Shown here piece after piece: positions 1 through 8,948 of a stretch of 64,000 nucleotides of DNA. Numbering within the stretch: the first letter of the stretch is position 1; every line of letters begins with the position of its first letter. The notes beneath the pieces were generated by a model. It was not told where the DNA came from. It saw nothing but the letters and a program-made list of their open reading frames with translations, and made no database searches. The DNA comes from Thermoanaerobaculales bacterium (lineage in GTDB: Bacteria > Acidobacteriota > Thermoanaerobaculia > Thermoanaerobaculales > Sulfomarinibacteraceae): the NCBI GenBank assembly GCA_025456145.1, contig JALOLD010000020.1, forward strand, positions 18,939 to 82,938, read 5' to 3'. The translations under genes and the position numbers were made by a program.

Positions 1-1388
1 GCGGTCCCCGGGGTGTTCATCCGGCAGTCGGCGCCGAGCCCGGCGAGGTCCTGGTGCGGGACGACGGCGAGCTCGGCGACCGAGGCCATGGCGAGGCGGA
101 TGAGGTCCCACGAGGGATCGCTCCCGTCGGTGTCGGCGTAGCGCCGGACCAGCTCGCGCTCGCCCTCGCCGGCGTCGCCGAGGAACCAGCCGAGGGTCGT
201 GTTGTTGTCGTGGGTCCCGGTGTAGACGACCTGACGCCGGTGGTGGGCGTAGGGGATGTAGCTCGACCGCGGCTCGGGGGAGAAGGCGAACTGGAGGATC
301 GCCATCCCGGGCAGGCCGAGGCCGTCGCGCAGCTCGACGACGTCGTCGGTGATGACGCCGAGGTCCTCGGCGACGAAGGGCAGCCCGCCGAGGGCCCCGG
401 CGATCGCGTCGAAGAAGGCGCGGCCGGGCCCGGCGACCCAGCGGCCGTCGACCGCGGTCTCGGCGTCGGCGGGAACCTCCCAGTGGGCGGCGAAGCCGCG
501 GAAGTGGTCGAGCCGGACCAGGTCGACCTGGGCCAGGGTGTGGGCGAGCCGGTCGCGCCACCACCGGTAGCCGTCGCCGGCCAGGCGCTCCCAGTCGTAG
601 AGCGGGTTGCCCCAGAGCTGGCCGGTGGCGGAGAAGTAGTCGGGCGGCACCCCCGCCACGACGGTCGGCCGGCCCTCGTCGTCGAGGAGGAAGAGCTCGG
701 GGTGGGCCCAGACCTCCGCCGAGTCGTGGGCGACGAAGATCGGTACGTCGCCGAGGATCCTGATCCCGAGATCGCTGGCCCGGTTGCGCAGGGCCGCCCA
801 CTGGCGGTGGACGAGCAGCTGGGCGAAGACCTCGAGATCGGCCGCGGCCCGGTGCTTCGCCCGCCAGGCCGCCAGCGTGTCCGGGTCGCGGCGCGCCAGA
901 GGGCGGGGCCAGTCGGACCACGCGGCGCCGCCGTGCGCGTCCTTGAGCGCGGCGAAGAGGGCATAGTCGTCGAGCCAGGCCCGGTTGAGGGCGTGGAAGG
1001 TCTCGAGCTCGGTGGCCATCGCCCCGGGACGGTGGGTGAAGCGCTCGAAGGCGCGCCGGAGGAGCTCGCGCTTGCGCGGCACGACGCCGGCGAAGTCGAC
1101 CCACTCGTCGGGCAGGTCGGGACCGTCGGTCAGATCGCGCTCGTCGAGCAGCCCGTCCTCGACGAGCAGCTCGGGGCTGATCAGCAGCGGGTTGCCGGCG
1201 AAGGTCGAGGTGGCGGAGTAGGGCGAGTGGCCCGGGCCGGGGGGGTTGAGGGGCAGCACCTGCCACCACGCCACGCCGGCCGCCGCGAGCCAGTCGAGGT
1301 AGGCGTGGGCGGTCGGCCCGAGATCGCCGATCCCGTGCGGCGAGGGCAGGCAGGTCGGGTGGAGCAGGACACCGGCGGCGCGGTTCAT
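1..1388 (-). CDS. malQ: 4-alpha-glucanotransferase (amylomaltase), 3' end cut by window
   Basis: Transfers alpha-1,4-glucan segments between malto-oligosaccharides in cytoplasmic glycogen/maltodextrin metabolism (GH77). The start ATG at 1388 opens with MNRAAGVLLHPTCLPSPHG, the usual GH77 N-terminus. The nucleophile motif VRLDHFRGF lies near residue 291, the acid/base motif VAEDLG near 338 and GTHDNNT near 392, so all catalytic segments are present. About 462 residues are visible and the protein runs off the left edge. Amylomaltases of the 500-residue type would lack only some tens of residues here. It is divergent from glgP with a 63-bp gap, so the two probably share a control region. A TATACT hexamer lies at 1400-1405 but has no convincing -35 partner. 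Confidence 0.95.
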   Translation of the reverse strand, partial: MNRAAGVLLHPTCLPSPHGIGDLGPTAHAYLDWLAAAGVAWWQVLPLNPPGPGHSPYSATSTFAGNPLLISPELLVEDGLLDERDLTDGPDLPDEWVDFAGVVPRKRELLRRAFERFTHRPGAMATELETFHALNRAWLDDYALFAALKDAHGGAAWSDWPRPLARRDPDTLAAWRAKHRAAADLEVFAQLLVHRQWAALRNRASDLGIRILGDVPIFVAHDSAEVWAHPELFLLDDEGRPTVVAGVPPDYFSATGQLWGNPLYDWERLAGDGYRWWRDRLAHTLAQVDLVRLDHFRGFAAHWEVPADAETAVDGRWVAGPGRAFFDAIAGALGGLPFVAEDLGVITDDVVELRDGLGLPGMAILQFAFSPEPRSSYIPYAHHRRQVVYTGTHDNNTTLGWFLGDAGEGERELVRRYADTDGSDPSWDLIRLAMASVAELAVVPHQDLAGLGADCRMNTPGT

Positions 1389-1451
1389 GACGACAATCGT
1401 ATACTCGACCGGCTCGCGCCCCTAGCGGCGCCCGAGGAGGACCCGCCGAGC

Positions 1452-3932
1452 ATGATGCCCGCCGTCCACCTGAAAAACCCGACCGCCGAGGAGTTCCGCG
1501 ACCGGATCCTCCACTATCTGCGCTACGCCTGCGGTCTCGAGCTGCGCCACGCCCGGGCGGCGGACCACCTCGCGGCCCTCGAGCTCGCGGTCCGCCAGAC
1601 CCTGATCGACCGCGAGATCCTGACCCGGCGAACCTACGACGAGGTCAGGCCGAAGACCGTCCACTACCTGTCCCTCGAGTACCTGCTCGGTCGCCTGCTC
1701 CACAACAACCTGATCGCCACCGAGCTGCTCGACGTGGCGCGCGAGGCGATGCAGCTGCTCGGCCTCAACCTCGACGCGGTGCTCGACGAGGAGCCCGACC
1801 CGGGTCTCGGCAACGGCGGCCTCGGCCGGCTCGCCGCGTGCTTCCTCGACTCGCTGGCGACCCTCGACTACCCGGCCTACGGCTACGGTCTGCGCTACGA
1901 CTACGGGATGTTCCGCCAGACCTTCGAGGGCGGCTGGCAGGTCGAGCAGGCCGACACCTGGCTGCAGCGCGGCTTCCGCTGGGAGATCCGCCGCGACGAC
2001 CTGCTGGTGCCGGTGCGCTTCGGCGGGCGGATCGAGTGGGGCCGCTCGGCCAACGGCGATCACCTCCCGAGGTGGGCCGACTGGCGGACCGCCTACGGCG
2101 TGCCCTATGACGTGCTGGTCGCCGGCTTCCGCACCAACACCGTCGGGATCCTCCGGCTGTGGGACGCCCAGGCGGCGTCGGAGTTCGACTTCCACATCTT
2201 CTCCAAGGGCAACTATGTCGAGGCGGTGGCGCTGCGCGAGCGGGTCGAGGCCCTCAACCGGGTCCTCTACCCGGCCGACGACGTCGAGGCCGGCCGCCGC
2301 TTGCGGCTCGCCCAGGAGTACTTCCTCGTCGCCTGCGCGGTGCGCGACGTCCTCCGCCGCTTCCGCCGGCGGCACGCCGAGGCCTGGGAGCTGTTTCCCG
2401 ACAAGATGGTCTTCCAGCTCAACGACACCCACCCGGCTCTGACCGTCGCCGAGCTGATGCGCGTCTTCGTCGACGAGGCCGGCCTCGAGTGGGCCACCGC
2501 CTGGGAGCTCACCCGGGCGAGCTGCAACTACACCAACCACACGCTGCTGCCCGAGGCCCTCGAGACCTGGCCGGTGGCGCTGATGGAGCGGCTCATCCCG
2601 CGCCACGTCCAGATCATCTACGAGATCAACCGGCGCTTCATGGAGGGGGTCAAGGGCGGCGGCGCCAACGACCCGGACAGCCTGCGCCGGCTCTCGATCC
2701 TCCAGGAGGAGGGCGAGAAGCGCTTCCGGATGGCCAACCTGGCGATCGTCGGCTCGAGCCGGGTCAACGGGGTCGCCAAGCTCCACACCGAGCTGCTGCG
2801 GACCCGGCTGGTGCGCGACTTCGCCGAGCTCTGGCCCGAACGGTTCCTGCCGATCACCAACGGCGTGACCCCGCGCCGCTGGCTGCGCGCCTGCAACCCG
2901 CGGCTCGCCGCGGTCATCACCGAGCGGATCGGCGGCGGCTGGGCCAAGGACCTCGACCGGCTCGAGGAGCTGCACGCCTTCGCCGACGACCCCGACTTCC
3001 AGGACCGCGTCCTCGAGGTCAAGCGGCTCAACAAGATCGACCTCGCGGTCGAGATCGGCCGGACGTGTGGCGTCAGGCTCGACGTGGATTCGCTGTTCGA
3101 CGTCCAGATCAAGCGGCTCCACGAGTACAAGCGGCAGCTGCTCAACGCGATGCACATCATCGCGCTGTACCGCCGGATCAAGGCCGACCCGACCCTCGAG
3201 ATGGTGCCGCGGAGCTTCATCTTCGGCGCCAAGGCGGCGCCCGCCTACCACATGGCGAAGCTGATCATCCGGCTGGTCAACGGGATCGCCGAGGTGGTCA
3301 ACTCCGACCGCGAGGTCGACGGCCGGCTGCGGGTCGCCTTTCCCCCCGACTACCGGGTGTCGCTCGCCGAGAGGATCATCCCGGCGGCCGATTTGTCGGA
3401 GCAGATCTCGACCGCCGGGATGGAGGCCTCGGGCACCGGCAACATGAAGCTCGCCCTCAACGGCGCGCTGACCATCGGCACCCTCGACGGCGCCAACATC
3501 GAGATCCGCGACGCGGTCGGGGACGACAACATCTTCATCTTCGGCCTGACGGCCGCCGAGGTCGAGCAGCGGCTGGGCAGCGGCGGTTACCAGCCCTGGG
3601 AGCTCTACCGCGCCGATCCCGAGCTCGCGGCGGTGGTCGACGCCCTCGAGCGCGGCGACTTCGCGGGCCCCGACCGCGACGCGCTGCGCGGCGTCTGGTC
3701 GTCGCTGATGGAGCACGGCGACCGCTACATGCTGCTCGCCGACTTTCGCTCGTACGTCGACGCCCAGGAGCTCGCCGCACGCCGCTTCACCGACCGCCGC
3801 GCCTGGGCGCGCTCGGCGATCCACAACATCGCCGCGATGGGCTTTTTCTCGTCGGACCGGGCGATCCTCGAGTACGCCGACAAGGTGTGGAAGCTCGAGT
3901 CGATCGCGGTCCAGACCCCCGAAGGCAGCTGA
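1452..3932 (+). CDS. glgP: glycogen/maltodextrin phosphorylase
   Basis: Releases glucose-1-phosphate from alpha-1,4-glucans using PLP (GT35). The start is ATG 1452, preceded by GAGGAGG at 1434-1440. The frame stays open far upstream, but that part is antisense to malQ. The product is 826 residues, typical for the family. Conserved blocks are HYLSLEYLLGRLL near the N-terminus, EEPDPGLGNGGLGRLAACF, QLNDTHPALTVAELMR, VQIKRLHEYKRQLLN, and the PLP-lysine segment EASGTGNMKLALNGALTIG near residue 660. It pairs functionally with the divergent malQ, a standard glycogen-breakdown duo. It converges on the glutathione reductase-like gene with only about 30 bp between stops. Confidence 0.97.
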   Translation: MMPAVHLKNPTAEEFRDRILHYLRYACGLELRHARAADHLAALELAVRQTLIDREILTRRTYDEVRPKTVHYLSLEYLLGRLLHNNLIATELLDVAREAMQLLGLNLDAVLDEEPDPGLGNGGLGRLAACFLDSLATLDYPAYGYGLRYDYGMFRQTFEGGWQVEQADTWLQRGFRWEIRRDDLLVPVRFGGRIEWGRSANGDHLPRWADWRTAYGVPYDVLVAGFRTNTVGILRLWDAQAASEFDFHIFSKGNYVEAVALRERVEALNRVLYPADDVEAGRRLRLAQEYFLVACAVRDVLRRFRRRHAEAWELFPDKMVFQLNDTHPALTVAELMRVFVDEAGLEWATAWELTRASCNYTNHTLLPEALETWPVALMERLIPRHVQIIYEINRRFMEGVKGGGANDPDSLRRLSILQEEGEKRFRMANLAIVGSSRVNGVAKLHTELLRTRLVRDFAELWPERFLPITNGVTPRRWLRACNPRLAAVITERIGGGWAKDLDRLEELHAFADDPDFQDRVLEVKRLNKIDLAVEIGRTCGVRLDVDSLFDVQIKRLHEYKRQLLNAMHIIALYRRIKADPTLEMVPRSFIFGAKAAPAYHMAKLIIRLVNGIAEVVNSDREVDGRLRVAFPPDYRVSLAERIIPAADLSEQISTAGMEASGTGNMKLALNGALTIGTLDGANIEIRDAVGDDNIFIFGLTAAEVEQRLGSGGYQPWELYRADPELAAVVDALERGDFAGPDRDALRGVWSSLMEHGDRYMLLADFRSYVDAQELAARRFTDRRAWARSAIHNIAAMGFFSSDRAILEYADKVWKLESIAVQTPEGS

Positions 3933-3934
3933 CA

Positions 3935-3962
3935 GTCGACTGTCGACTGTCGACTGTCGACT
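3935..3962. repeat. four tandem copies of a 7-bp unit
   Basis: GTCGACT is repeated four times exactly between the converging stop codons of glgP and the reductase gene. Each unit contains the palindrome GTCGAC, so the array can fold on either strand. It may serve as a bidirectional 3' structure, but no T-tract is present. Confidence 0.8.
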
Positions 3963-3965
3963 CCT

Positions 3966-5324
3966 CTAGTCCTCCACCGGTTCGCGCATCGTCACCAGCT
4001 CCTCGGCGGCGGTCGGGTGGATGGCGACGGTCGCGTCGAGCTGCGCCTTGGTCGCGCCGCAGGTCAGCGCCACCGCGAAGCCCTGGATGATCTCGCCGGC
4101 GTCGGGTCCGACCATGTGGACGCCGAGCACCCGGTCGGTCGCCCCGTCGACCACCAGCTTCATCATCGTCGCCTGGTCGCGACCGGCCAACCGGTGGAGC
4201 AACGGCCGGAAGGTCGAGCGGAAGACCACGACCGGGTGACCGGCGGCCCGCGCCGCAGCCTCGGTCAGCCCGACCGCGCCGACCTCGGGCCGGGAGAAGA
4301 CCGCGGTCGGAACGTTGTCGTGGCGGATCGGCGTCGGGTTGCCGGCGAGGGTCTCGACGAGGGCCATCGCCTCGGCGATCGCGACCGGCGTCAGCGCGAG
4401 ACGGTCGGTGCAGTCGCCGATCGCGTACACCTCCGGGACGGTGGTCTCGGAGTACTCGTCGACGACGACCTCGCCGTTTCCACCGAGCTCGACCCCGATC
4501 TCCTCGAGGCCGAGGTCGCCCGTGCTCGGCACCCGGCCGGTGGCCCAGAGCACGAGGTCGAACGGGGTCGAACCGCCGGAGCGGTCGACGACCCGGACTC
4601 CGTCACGCGACGACTCCAGACGCCCGACCTCGGTGTTGAGGCGCAGCTCGATCCCGCGCTTGACCAGCTCGCCGGCGAGGGTGGCGCGGACGTCGTCGTC
4701 GAAGCCGCGCAGGGGGAGTGGTCCGCGGTGGAAGAGGGTGACCGCGGCGCCGAGGCCGTGCAGGATGCCGGCGAACTCGACGGCGATGTAGCCGCCGCCG
4801 ATGATCGCGACCCGCCGCGGGAGCTCGGGGAGGGAGAAGATCGCATCGGAGACGACACCGAGCCCGGCGCCGGGCACCTCGGGCACGAAGGGCCGGCTGC
4901 CGGTGGCGACGACGATCGCGCCGGTGGTGAACCGCTCGCCCTCCAGCTCGACGGTGTGGCGGTCGGCGATGCGGGCCCTGCCGTGGAGCACCTCGGCGCC
5001 GACGCCCTCGAGCATCCAGCCGTAGGCGCGGTTGAGCCGGGCGATCTCGGCGTCCTTGGCGGCGATCAGGTCGGGCCAGGCGAACCTCGGCTCGCCGACC
5101 CTCCAGCCGAAGCCGGCCGCGTCGGCGAAGGCGTCGGCGAAGCCGGCGGCGAAGAACATCAGCTTCTTGGGTATACAGCCGAGGTTGACGCAGGTGCCGC
5201 CGAGACGCGAGGCCTCCGCGATCGCCACCCTCATCCCGCGGGCGGCCGCCCTCCGCGCCGCCCGGACGCCGCCCGAGCCGGCGCCGATGACAAAGAGGTC
5301 GTAGTCGTGGGTGTGGTTCGGCAT
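3966..5324 (-). CDS. gor: glutathione-disulfide reductase-like flavoprotein
   Basis: Class I pyridine nucleotide-disulfide oxidoreductase, 452 residues. The FAD-binding GAGSGGVRAARRAAARG motif is at the N-terminus. The redox pair is Cys45/Cys50 in GGTCVNLGCIPKK. The NAD(P) site is IIGGGYIAVEFAG, the second FAD motif is YAIGDC, and the C-terminal catalytic HPTAAEE is intact. The GGTCVNLGC form and the spacing match glutathione reductase better than dihydrolipoamide dehydrogenase or mercuric reductase. The true substrate (glutathione or another low-molecular-weight thiol) cannot be read from sequence. Stands alone. Confidence 0.88.
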   Translation of the reverse strand: MPNHTHDYDLFVIGAGSGGVRAARRAAARGMRVAIAEASRLGGTCVNLGCIPKKLMFFAAGFADAFADAAGFGWRVGEPRFAWPDLIAAKDAEIARLNRAYGWMLEGVGAEVLHGRARIADRHTVELEGERFTTGAIVVATGSRPFVPEVPGAGLGVVSDAIFSLPELPRRVAIIGGGYIAVEFAGILHGLGAAVTLFHRGPLPLRGFDDDVRATLAGELVKRGIELRLNTEVGRLESSRDGVRVVDRSGGSTPFDLVLWATGRVPSTGDLGLEEIGVELGGNGEVVVDEYSETTVPEVYAIGDCTDRLALTPVAIAEAMALVETLAGNPTPIRHDNVPTAVFSRPEVGAVGLTEAAARAAGHPVVVFRSTFRPLLHRLAGRDQATMMKLVVDGATDRVLGVHMVGPDAGEIIQGFAVALTCGATKAQLDATVAIHPTAAEELVTMREPVED

Positions 5325-5353
5325 TCGGTGAGTGTAGAGGGTCGGGGGTTAAG

Positions 5354-5464
5354 GGTTAGAAGGTTAGAAGGTTAGAAGGTTAGAAGGTTAGAAGGTTAGA
5401 AGGTTAGAAGGTTAGAAGGTTAGAAGGTTAGAAGGTTAGGAGGTTAGAAGGTTAGGAGGTTAGA
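5354..5464. repeat. tandem array of about 14 copies of an 8-bp unit
   Basis: The unit GGTTAGAA is repeated head to tail about 14 times, with two GGTTAGGA variants near the right end. It fills part of the 299-bp gap between the reductase start and the YceI stop. To the right are G/A-rich degenerate copies, then a pyrimidine-rich run at about 5575-5615 with three CCCTTGA units. GGGTGAAGGG near 5490-5506 can pair with CCCTTCACCC near 5603-5613. No gene is visible in the gap. There are no spacers, so it is not CRISPR. Confidence 0.9.
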
Positions 5465-5623
5465 GGGTGGAGGGTAAAGAGAAAAGGGTTTAAGGGGTGA
5501 AGGGTGAGGATGCGAGCGGGTGGAGCAGGCGACCCTCACTTTCTCACAGCGAGCGAAGCGAGCGCTCACTCCTCACTCTTTACCCTTGACCCTTGACCCT
5601 TGACCCTTCACCCTCTTTCGTTG

Positions 5624-6205
5624 CTACTTCTTCTGGGTCTCGAGGTTGATCGTGATCTCGACCTCGTCGCCGAGCAGGACGCCGCCCGCGTCGAGGGCCT
5701 TGTTCCAGACGATGCCGTAGTCCTTGCGGTCGAGGGTGGTCTCGATCTCGAAGCCGGCCTTGGTGTTGCCCCAGGGGTCCTTGACCTCGCCGAGGTAGGT
5801 GACCGGCAGGGTCACGGTCTTCGACACCCCGTGCATGGTCAGGGTGCCGGTCACCGCGTAGGAGTTGTCACCCGCCTTGGTGATCTTCGAGCTGGTGAAG
5901 GTGATCTCGGGGTAGGTCTCGACGTCGAAGAAGTCGGCGGAGCGCAGGTGCTTGTCGCGGTCGGCGTTGCCGGTGTCGATGCTCGCCGCCTTGATGGTGA
6001 AGGTCACCGACGAGGCGTCGAGGTTGGCGAGGTCGGCGACGATGGTGCCTTCGAAGTCGGTGAACTTGCCGGGGGTCTTGGAGACCAGGTGGCGGACCTT
6101 GAAGTCGACGCCGGAGTGGGTCTTGTCGACGGTGTAGGTGGCCGCGCCGGCCAGGCCGGCGGTCGCGATCAGGATCAGGCACAGGGCGATCAGCGGTCGT
6201 TTCAT
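5624..6205 (-). CDS. YceI-family periplasmic protein
   Basis: YceI-domain lipocalin-like protein, 193 residues. The family binds isoprenoid-type lipids in the periplasm. The start ATG at 6205 follows GGAGGA and gives the signal peptide MKRPLIALCLILIATAGLAGA. The mature part begins ATYTVDKTHSGVDFKVRHLV, the classic YceI opening, and includes FDVETYPEITFTSSKI and LTMHGVSKTVTLPV. It ends at the usual domain boundary. A longer in-frame start at 6418 would remove the export signal from the N-terminus. The 270 bp upstream, toward tonB, holds no recognisable gene. Confidence 0.93.
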   Translation of the reverse strand: MKRPLIALCLILIATAGLAGAATYTVDKTHSGVDFKVRHLVSKTPGKFTDFEGTIVADLANLDASSVTFTIKAASIDTGNADRDKHLRSADFFDVETYPEITFTSSKITKAGDNSYAVTGTLTMHGVSKTVTLPVTYLGEVKDPWGNTKAGFEIETTLDRKDYGIVWNKALDAGGVLLGDEVEITINLETQKK

Positions 6206-6476
6206 GGGGTCCTCCAGGTGTCCGTGTGGGATGTCGGGCGTCGCCGCCCACGGTGGACACAACGTCGTCCGCGGGGCGGGGATTCCAGGATTGATATGCC
6301 GCCGCAAGCCGGGGGTTACCGGCACCGCGAACCGGTCGCCGGAGGACGCCATCCTGGCCGCCGGCGCTGCCACAAGGGCGCGGGGCCCGGGAACGCCCGA
6401 TCCGGTCCGGCTGTTCATGGGTTGGTGGGCTCGGCTGGGGCCGATTGGCAGAGGACTTGCTTGGACTTGCTAGGGT

Positions 6477-7424
6477 ATGACCGTGCGTGACGACGGGCGG
6501 ACCTTCCGCCGCGCGATCGGAATCTCCCTGCTGCTTCACCTGCTGCTCCTGCTGCTGGTGGTGCCGCGGGTCCGCGAGGCGTGGTCGAACGCCACCGTGG
6601 CGCCGCTCTTCGCGGTCGACCCCGCGCAGGTCGTGACGCGCCAGCCCCTCGAGTTCGAGTTCGTCGACCTCGCCGAGGATCGCGAGGAGACGCCCGACGA
6701 CGAGAACGCCCCCGCCTCCGATCTCGACCGCCGCGCCCACGGCGGCGAGGGCGAAGCCGCCGACCGGCCGTCGTCGCAGGGCAACACGCGACAGCTCGTC
6801 CAGTCGCAGGGGGGTGACGTGTTCTCGAGCGGCGCGCCGCCCCAGCAGCCCGGACCGCCGGTCCGGCGGGTGCCGCCTCCCCAGCCCGAGCGGCAGCCCC
6901 TCGAGCAGCCGAGCGAGCGCGAGCCCGCCGAGACCCGGCCCGAGGGCGCGGGTCGCGAGGGCGAGACCGGCGAGCAGGCGCCCGAGCAGCAGCCGTCGCT
7001 GCAGCTGCCGCCGCCCGGGGTCTGGATGCTGCCGCCGGCCGAGGGCGGGCTGTCGGAGAACCCCGACCGCGAGGGCGGCCGGGTCGACACCGGCGCCCTG
7101 TCCTTCGACACCCAGTGGTACGACTGGGGACCTTACGCCAAGTCGATGCTCGCCAAGATCCGCCGCCACTGGCGGATCCCCGAGATCGCCCGCATGGGGG
7201 TGAGCGGGATCGTCAAGATCCGCTTCTCCATCGAGCGCGACGGGACGATCACCGGTCTGCGGATCATCGAGGAGAGCGGCAAGCCGCCGATGGACTTCGC
7301 CGCCCGCGACGCGATCGCCGACTGCATCAACTTCGAGCCCCTCCCGGCCGGGCTCGGGCTCAACGGGCCGGAGGGCGTGACCATCACCTTCCTCTACAAT
7401 ACCGAGCGTCCGCGGGGGCGCTGA
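6477..7424 (+). CDS. tonB: TonB-like energy transducer
   Basis: 315 residues. A single N-terminal membrane anchor (ISLLLHLLLLLLVV, about residues 16-30) includes the His expected in TonB/TolA anchors. A long Pro/Glu/Arg-rich span follows (about 85-180). The C-terminal TonB domain covers about 215-315 (YAKSMLAKIRRHWRIPEIA, then VKIRFSIERDGTITGLRIIEESG). It should span the periplasm and pass proton-motive energy to outer-membrane transporters, or act as TolA. exbB and exbD follow at once, so the trio is an operon. The ATG sits directly behind TAGGGT with no clear ribosome site. A GTG at 6482 is out of frame, so this start is taken with moderate confidence. Confidence 0.9.
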   Translation: MTVRDDGRTFRRAIGISLLLHLLLLLLVVPRVREAWSNATVAPLFAVDPAQVVTRQPLEFEFVDLAEDREETPDDENAPASDLDRRAHGGEGEAADRPSSQGNTRQLVQSQGGDVFSSGAPPQQPGPPVRRVPPPQPERQPLEQPSEREPAETRPEGAGREGETGEQAPEQQPSLQLPPPGVWMLPPAEGGLSENPDREGGRVDTGALSFDTQWYDWGPYAKSMLAKIRRHWRIPEIARMGVSGIVKIRFSIERDGTITGLRIIEESGKPPMDFAARDAIADCINFEPLPAGLGLNGPEGVTITFLYNTERPRGR

Positions 7425-7445
7425 CGACATCGAACGGAGAAGCTC

Positions 7446-8099
7446 GTGCTCGACCTCATCCAGAACGGCATCAACATCTTCCGCTCCGGCGGCCCGGTCA
7501 TGTACCCCCTCGCCATGCTCTCGGTGGTCGCGCTGGCGATCATCCTCGAGCGGCTGTGGGTGCTCCGACCCACCAACTACCTCGAGCCGAGCAACGTCCA
7601 CGCCCTGTCGGGGCTGCTCGCGGCGCGCGACTTCAAGGCGGCCGGCGACTACTGCCGGCGCCACCCGGGCCCGTTCACCGAGCTCGTCGCGACCCTCGTC
7701 GAGAACCGCCTCGCGCCCTACGACGAGCTCAAGGAGATCCTCGAGGACACCGGGCGCCGCCAGCTGCTCGGCCTGCAGCGCGGGCTGCCGGCGCTGGCGA
7801 CCATCGTCGGCGGCGCGCCGCTGCTCGGGCTGCTCGGCACGGTCCTCGGGATGATCGCGATCTTCAAGGCGGTGGCGACCGGCGGCACCGGGATCACCGA
7901 CCAGCTCGCGGGGGGCATCTCGCAGGCCCTCATCACCACCGCCGCCGGGCTGATCATCGCCATCCCGGCGCTCTTCACCCACAGCTTTCTCGAGGCCCGC
8001 GCGGTCGGGATCCTCGCCGACATCGAGGCGCAGATGATGGACTTCCTCCACCTCGTCCGGCGCCCCGAGGTCGAGGGCTCAGACGGGGAGAAGGGCTGA
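7446..8099 (+). CDS. exbB: ExbB/TolQ proton-channel protein
   Basis: 217 residues with three membrane segments: about residues 18-38 (VMYPLAMLSVVALAIILERLW), about 110-135 (LPALATIVGGAPLLGLLGTV) and about 155-180 (ALITTAAGLIIAIPALFTHSF). The MotA/TolQ/ExbB signature GGAPLLGLLGTVLGMI is present. The GTG start is supported by GGAG a few bases upstream. It lies 21 bp after tonB, and its TGA overlaps the exbD ATG by one base (TGATG). Forms the inner-membrane proton channel with ExbD. Confidence 0.94.
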   Translation: MLDLIQNGINIFRSGGPVMYPLAMLSVVALAIILERLWVLRPTNYLEPSNVHALSGLLAARDFKAAGDYCRRHPGPFTELVATLVENRLAPYDELKEILEDTGRRQLLGLQRGLPALATIVGGAPLLGLLGTVLGMIAIFKAVATGGTGITDQLAGGISQALITTAAGLIIAIPALFTHSFLEARAVGILADIEAQMMDFLHLVRRPEVEGSDGEKG

Positions 8100-8770
8100 T
8101 GCGCCTGATCAACCTGCGCTCCCGGACCCGGCCCGAGGTCCAGATGTCGCCGCTCATCGACGTGGTCTTCCTGCTGCTCATCTTCTACGCGGTGACCACC
8201 CAGTTCGTCACGGACGAGCGGCTCAAGCTCAAGCTCCCCGAGGCGAGGACCGCCGAGTCCGAGGGCATCGGCCGCGAGGAGAGCCCCCCCGAGGTCAAGG
8301 TCGCGGCCGACGGCACGGTGTGGATCAACGACGTCATCGTACCCGAGGACCAGCTCGAGGCGCAGATGAGGGCACTGGTCGAGAAGGCCCCCGACAAGGC
8401 GGTGATCCTCAAGGGCGATCGCGACGCCGACTACGGCGTGGTGGTCAAGGTGCTCGACACCGCGCGGAGCGGCCGCCGGAGTAGCGGCGACACCTGCAGA
8501 CGTCGCAACCACGAAGGCACGAAGACACGAAGACGTCGCACACGAAGACGTCGCAGCGTCGCAGCGTCGCAACGTCGCAGCTTCGCAACGTCGCAGCGTC
8601 GCAACGTCGCAACCACGAAGGCACGAAGACACGAAGACGTCGCACACGAAGACGTCGCAGCGTCGCAACGTCGCAAGCGCGAAGGCGCGAAGACGCTAAG
8701 GCGTCGCACACGAGGACGTCGCACAAAGAGCCGTCGCAGCGTCGCAAGCGCGAAGGCGCGAAGACGCTAA
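8099..8770 (+). CDS. exbD: ExbD/TolR protein with repeat-encoded C-terminal extension
   Basis: The first ~123 residues are a normal ExbD: N-terminal membrane helix with the proton-path Asp in SPLIDVVFLLLIFY, then a periplasmic domain (VKVAADGTVWINDVIV, AVILKGDRDADYGVVVKVLDTAR). After VLDTAR at about 8469 the usual last strand of roughly 15-20 residues is missing. The frame instead runs about 100 residues through a dispersed DNA repeat, giving an Arg/Lys/Ser/Ala-rich tail up to TAA 8768-8770. Frame 3 after 8465 reads GAAAGVAATPA, closer to a normal ending, so a small indel at the junction is possible. Whether the product is functional is open. Confidence 0.8.
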   Translation: MRLINLRSRTRPEVQMSPLIDVVFLLLIFYAVTTQFVTDERLKLKLPEARTAESEGIGREESPPEVKVAADGTVWINDVIVPEDQLEAQMRALVEKAPDKAVILKGDRDADYGVVVKVLDTARSGRRSSGDTCRRRNHEGTKTRRRRTRRRRSVAASQRRSFATSQRRNVATTKARRHEDVAHEDVAASQRRKREGAKTLRRRTRGRRTKSRRSVASAKARRR

Positions 8771-8870
8771 GGCGTCGCACACGAAGACGCCGCACAAAGA
8801 GCCGTCGCACCATCGCAACGTCGCAAGCGCGAAGGCACGAAGACACGAAGGCGTCGCACACGAAGCCCGG
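8501..8870 (+). repeat. five degenerate copies of a dispersed repeat (GAAGGCACGAAGACACGAAG type)
   Basis: Units beginning GTCGCAA(C/G)C(A/G)CGAAGG occur at about 8501, 8606, 8670, 8741 and 8820. They are joined by shorter CGTCGCAGCGTCGCAACG strings. The same unit recurs at 21380 (+), 21841-21960 (-) and 51431-51474 (-). Read in one frame it encodes T-T-K-A-R-R-H-E-D-V. The opposite strand carries long Cys/Ser-rich open frames that are artefacts of the repeat. Confidence 0.9.
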
Positions 8871-8948
8871 CGCCGGATCGGCCCATCGCATCCCGGCTGT
8901 CATGCCTTCGCTGGTATCATGTCAATGACGCCAATCGGAGGTGCGCCG

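Noticed and set aside
54..1451. In-frame upstream extension of glgP by about 466 codons
   Set aside because: It is antisense to malQ, whose protein is clearly conserved; a good ribosome site precedes ATG 1452.
1422..3824. Long open frame antisense to glgP
   Set aside because: Low-complexity Ala/Gly/Asp/Val-rich product, a common artefact opposite GC-rich genes.
5354..5464. Possible CRISPR array
   Set aside because: Units are 8 bp with no spacers and no cas genes nearby.
8431..8903. Cys/Arg-rich minus-strand open frames
   Set aside because: They translate the dispersed repeat and show no ribosome site or family match.
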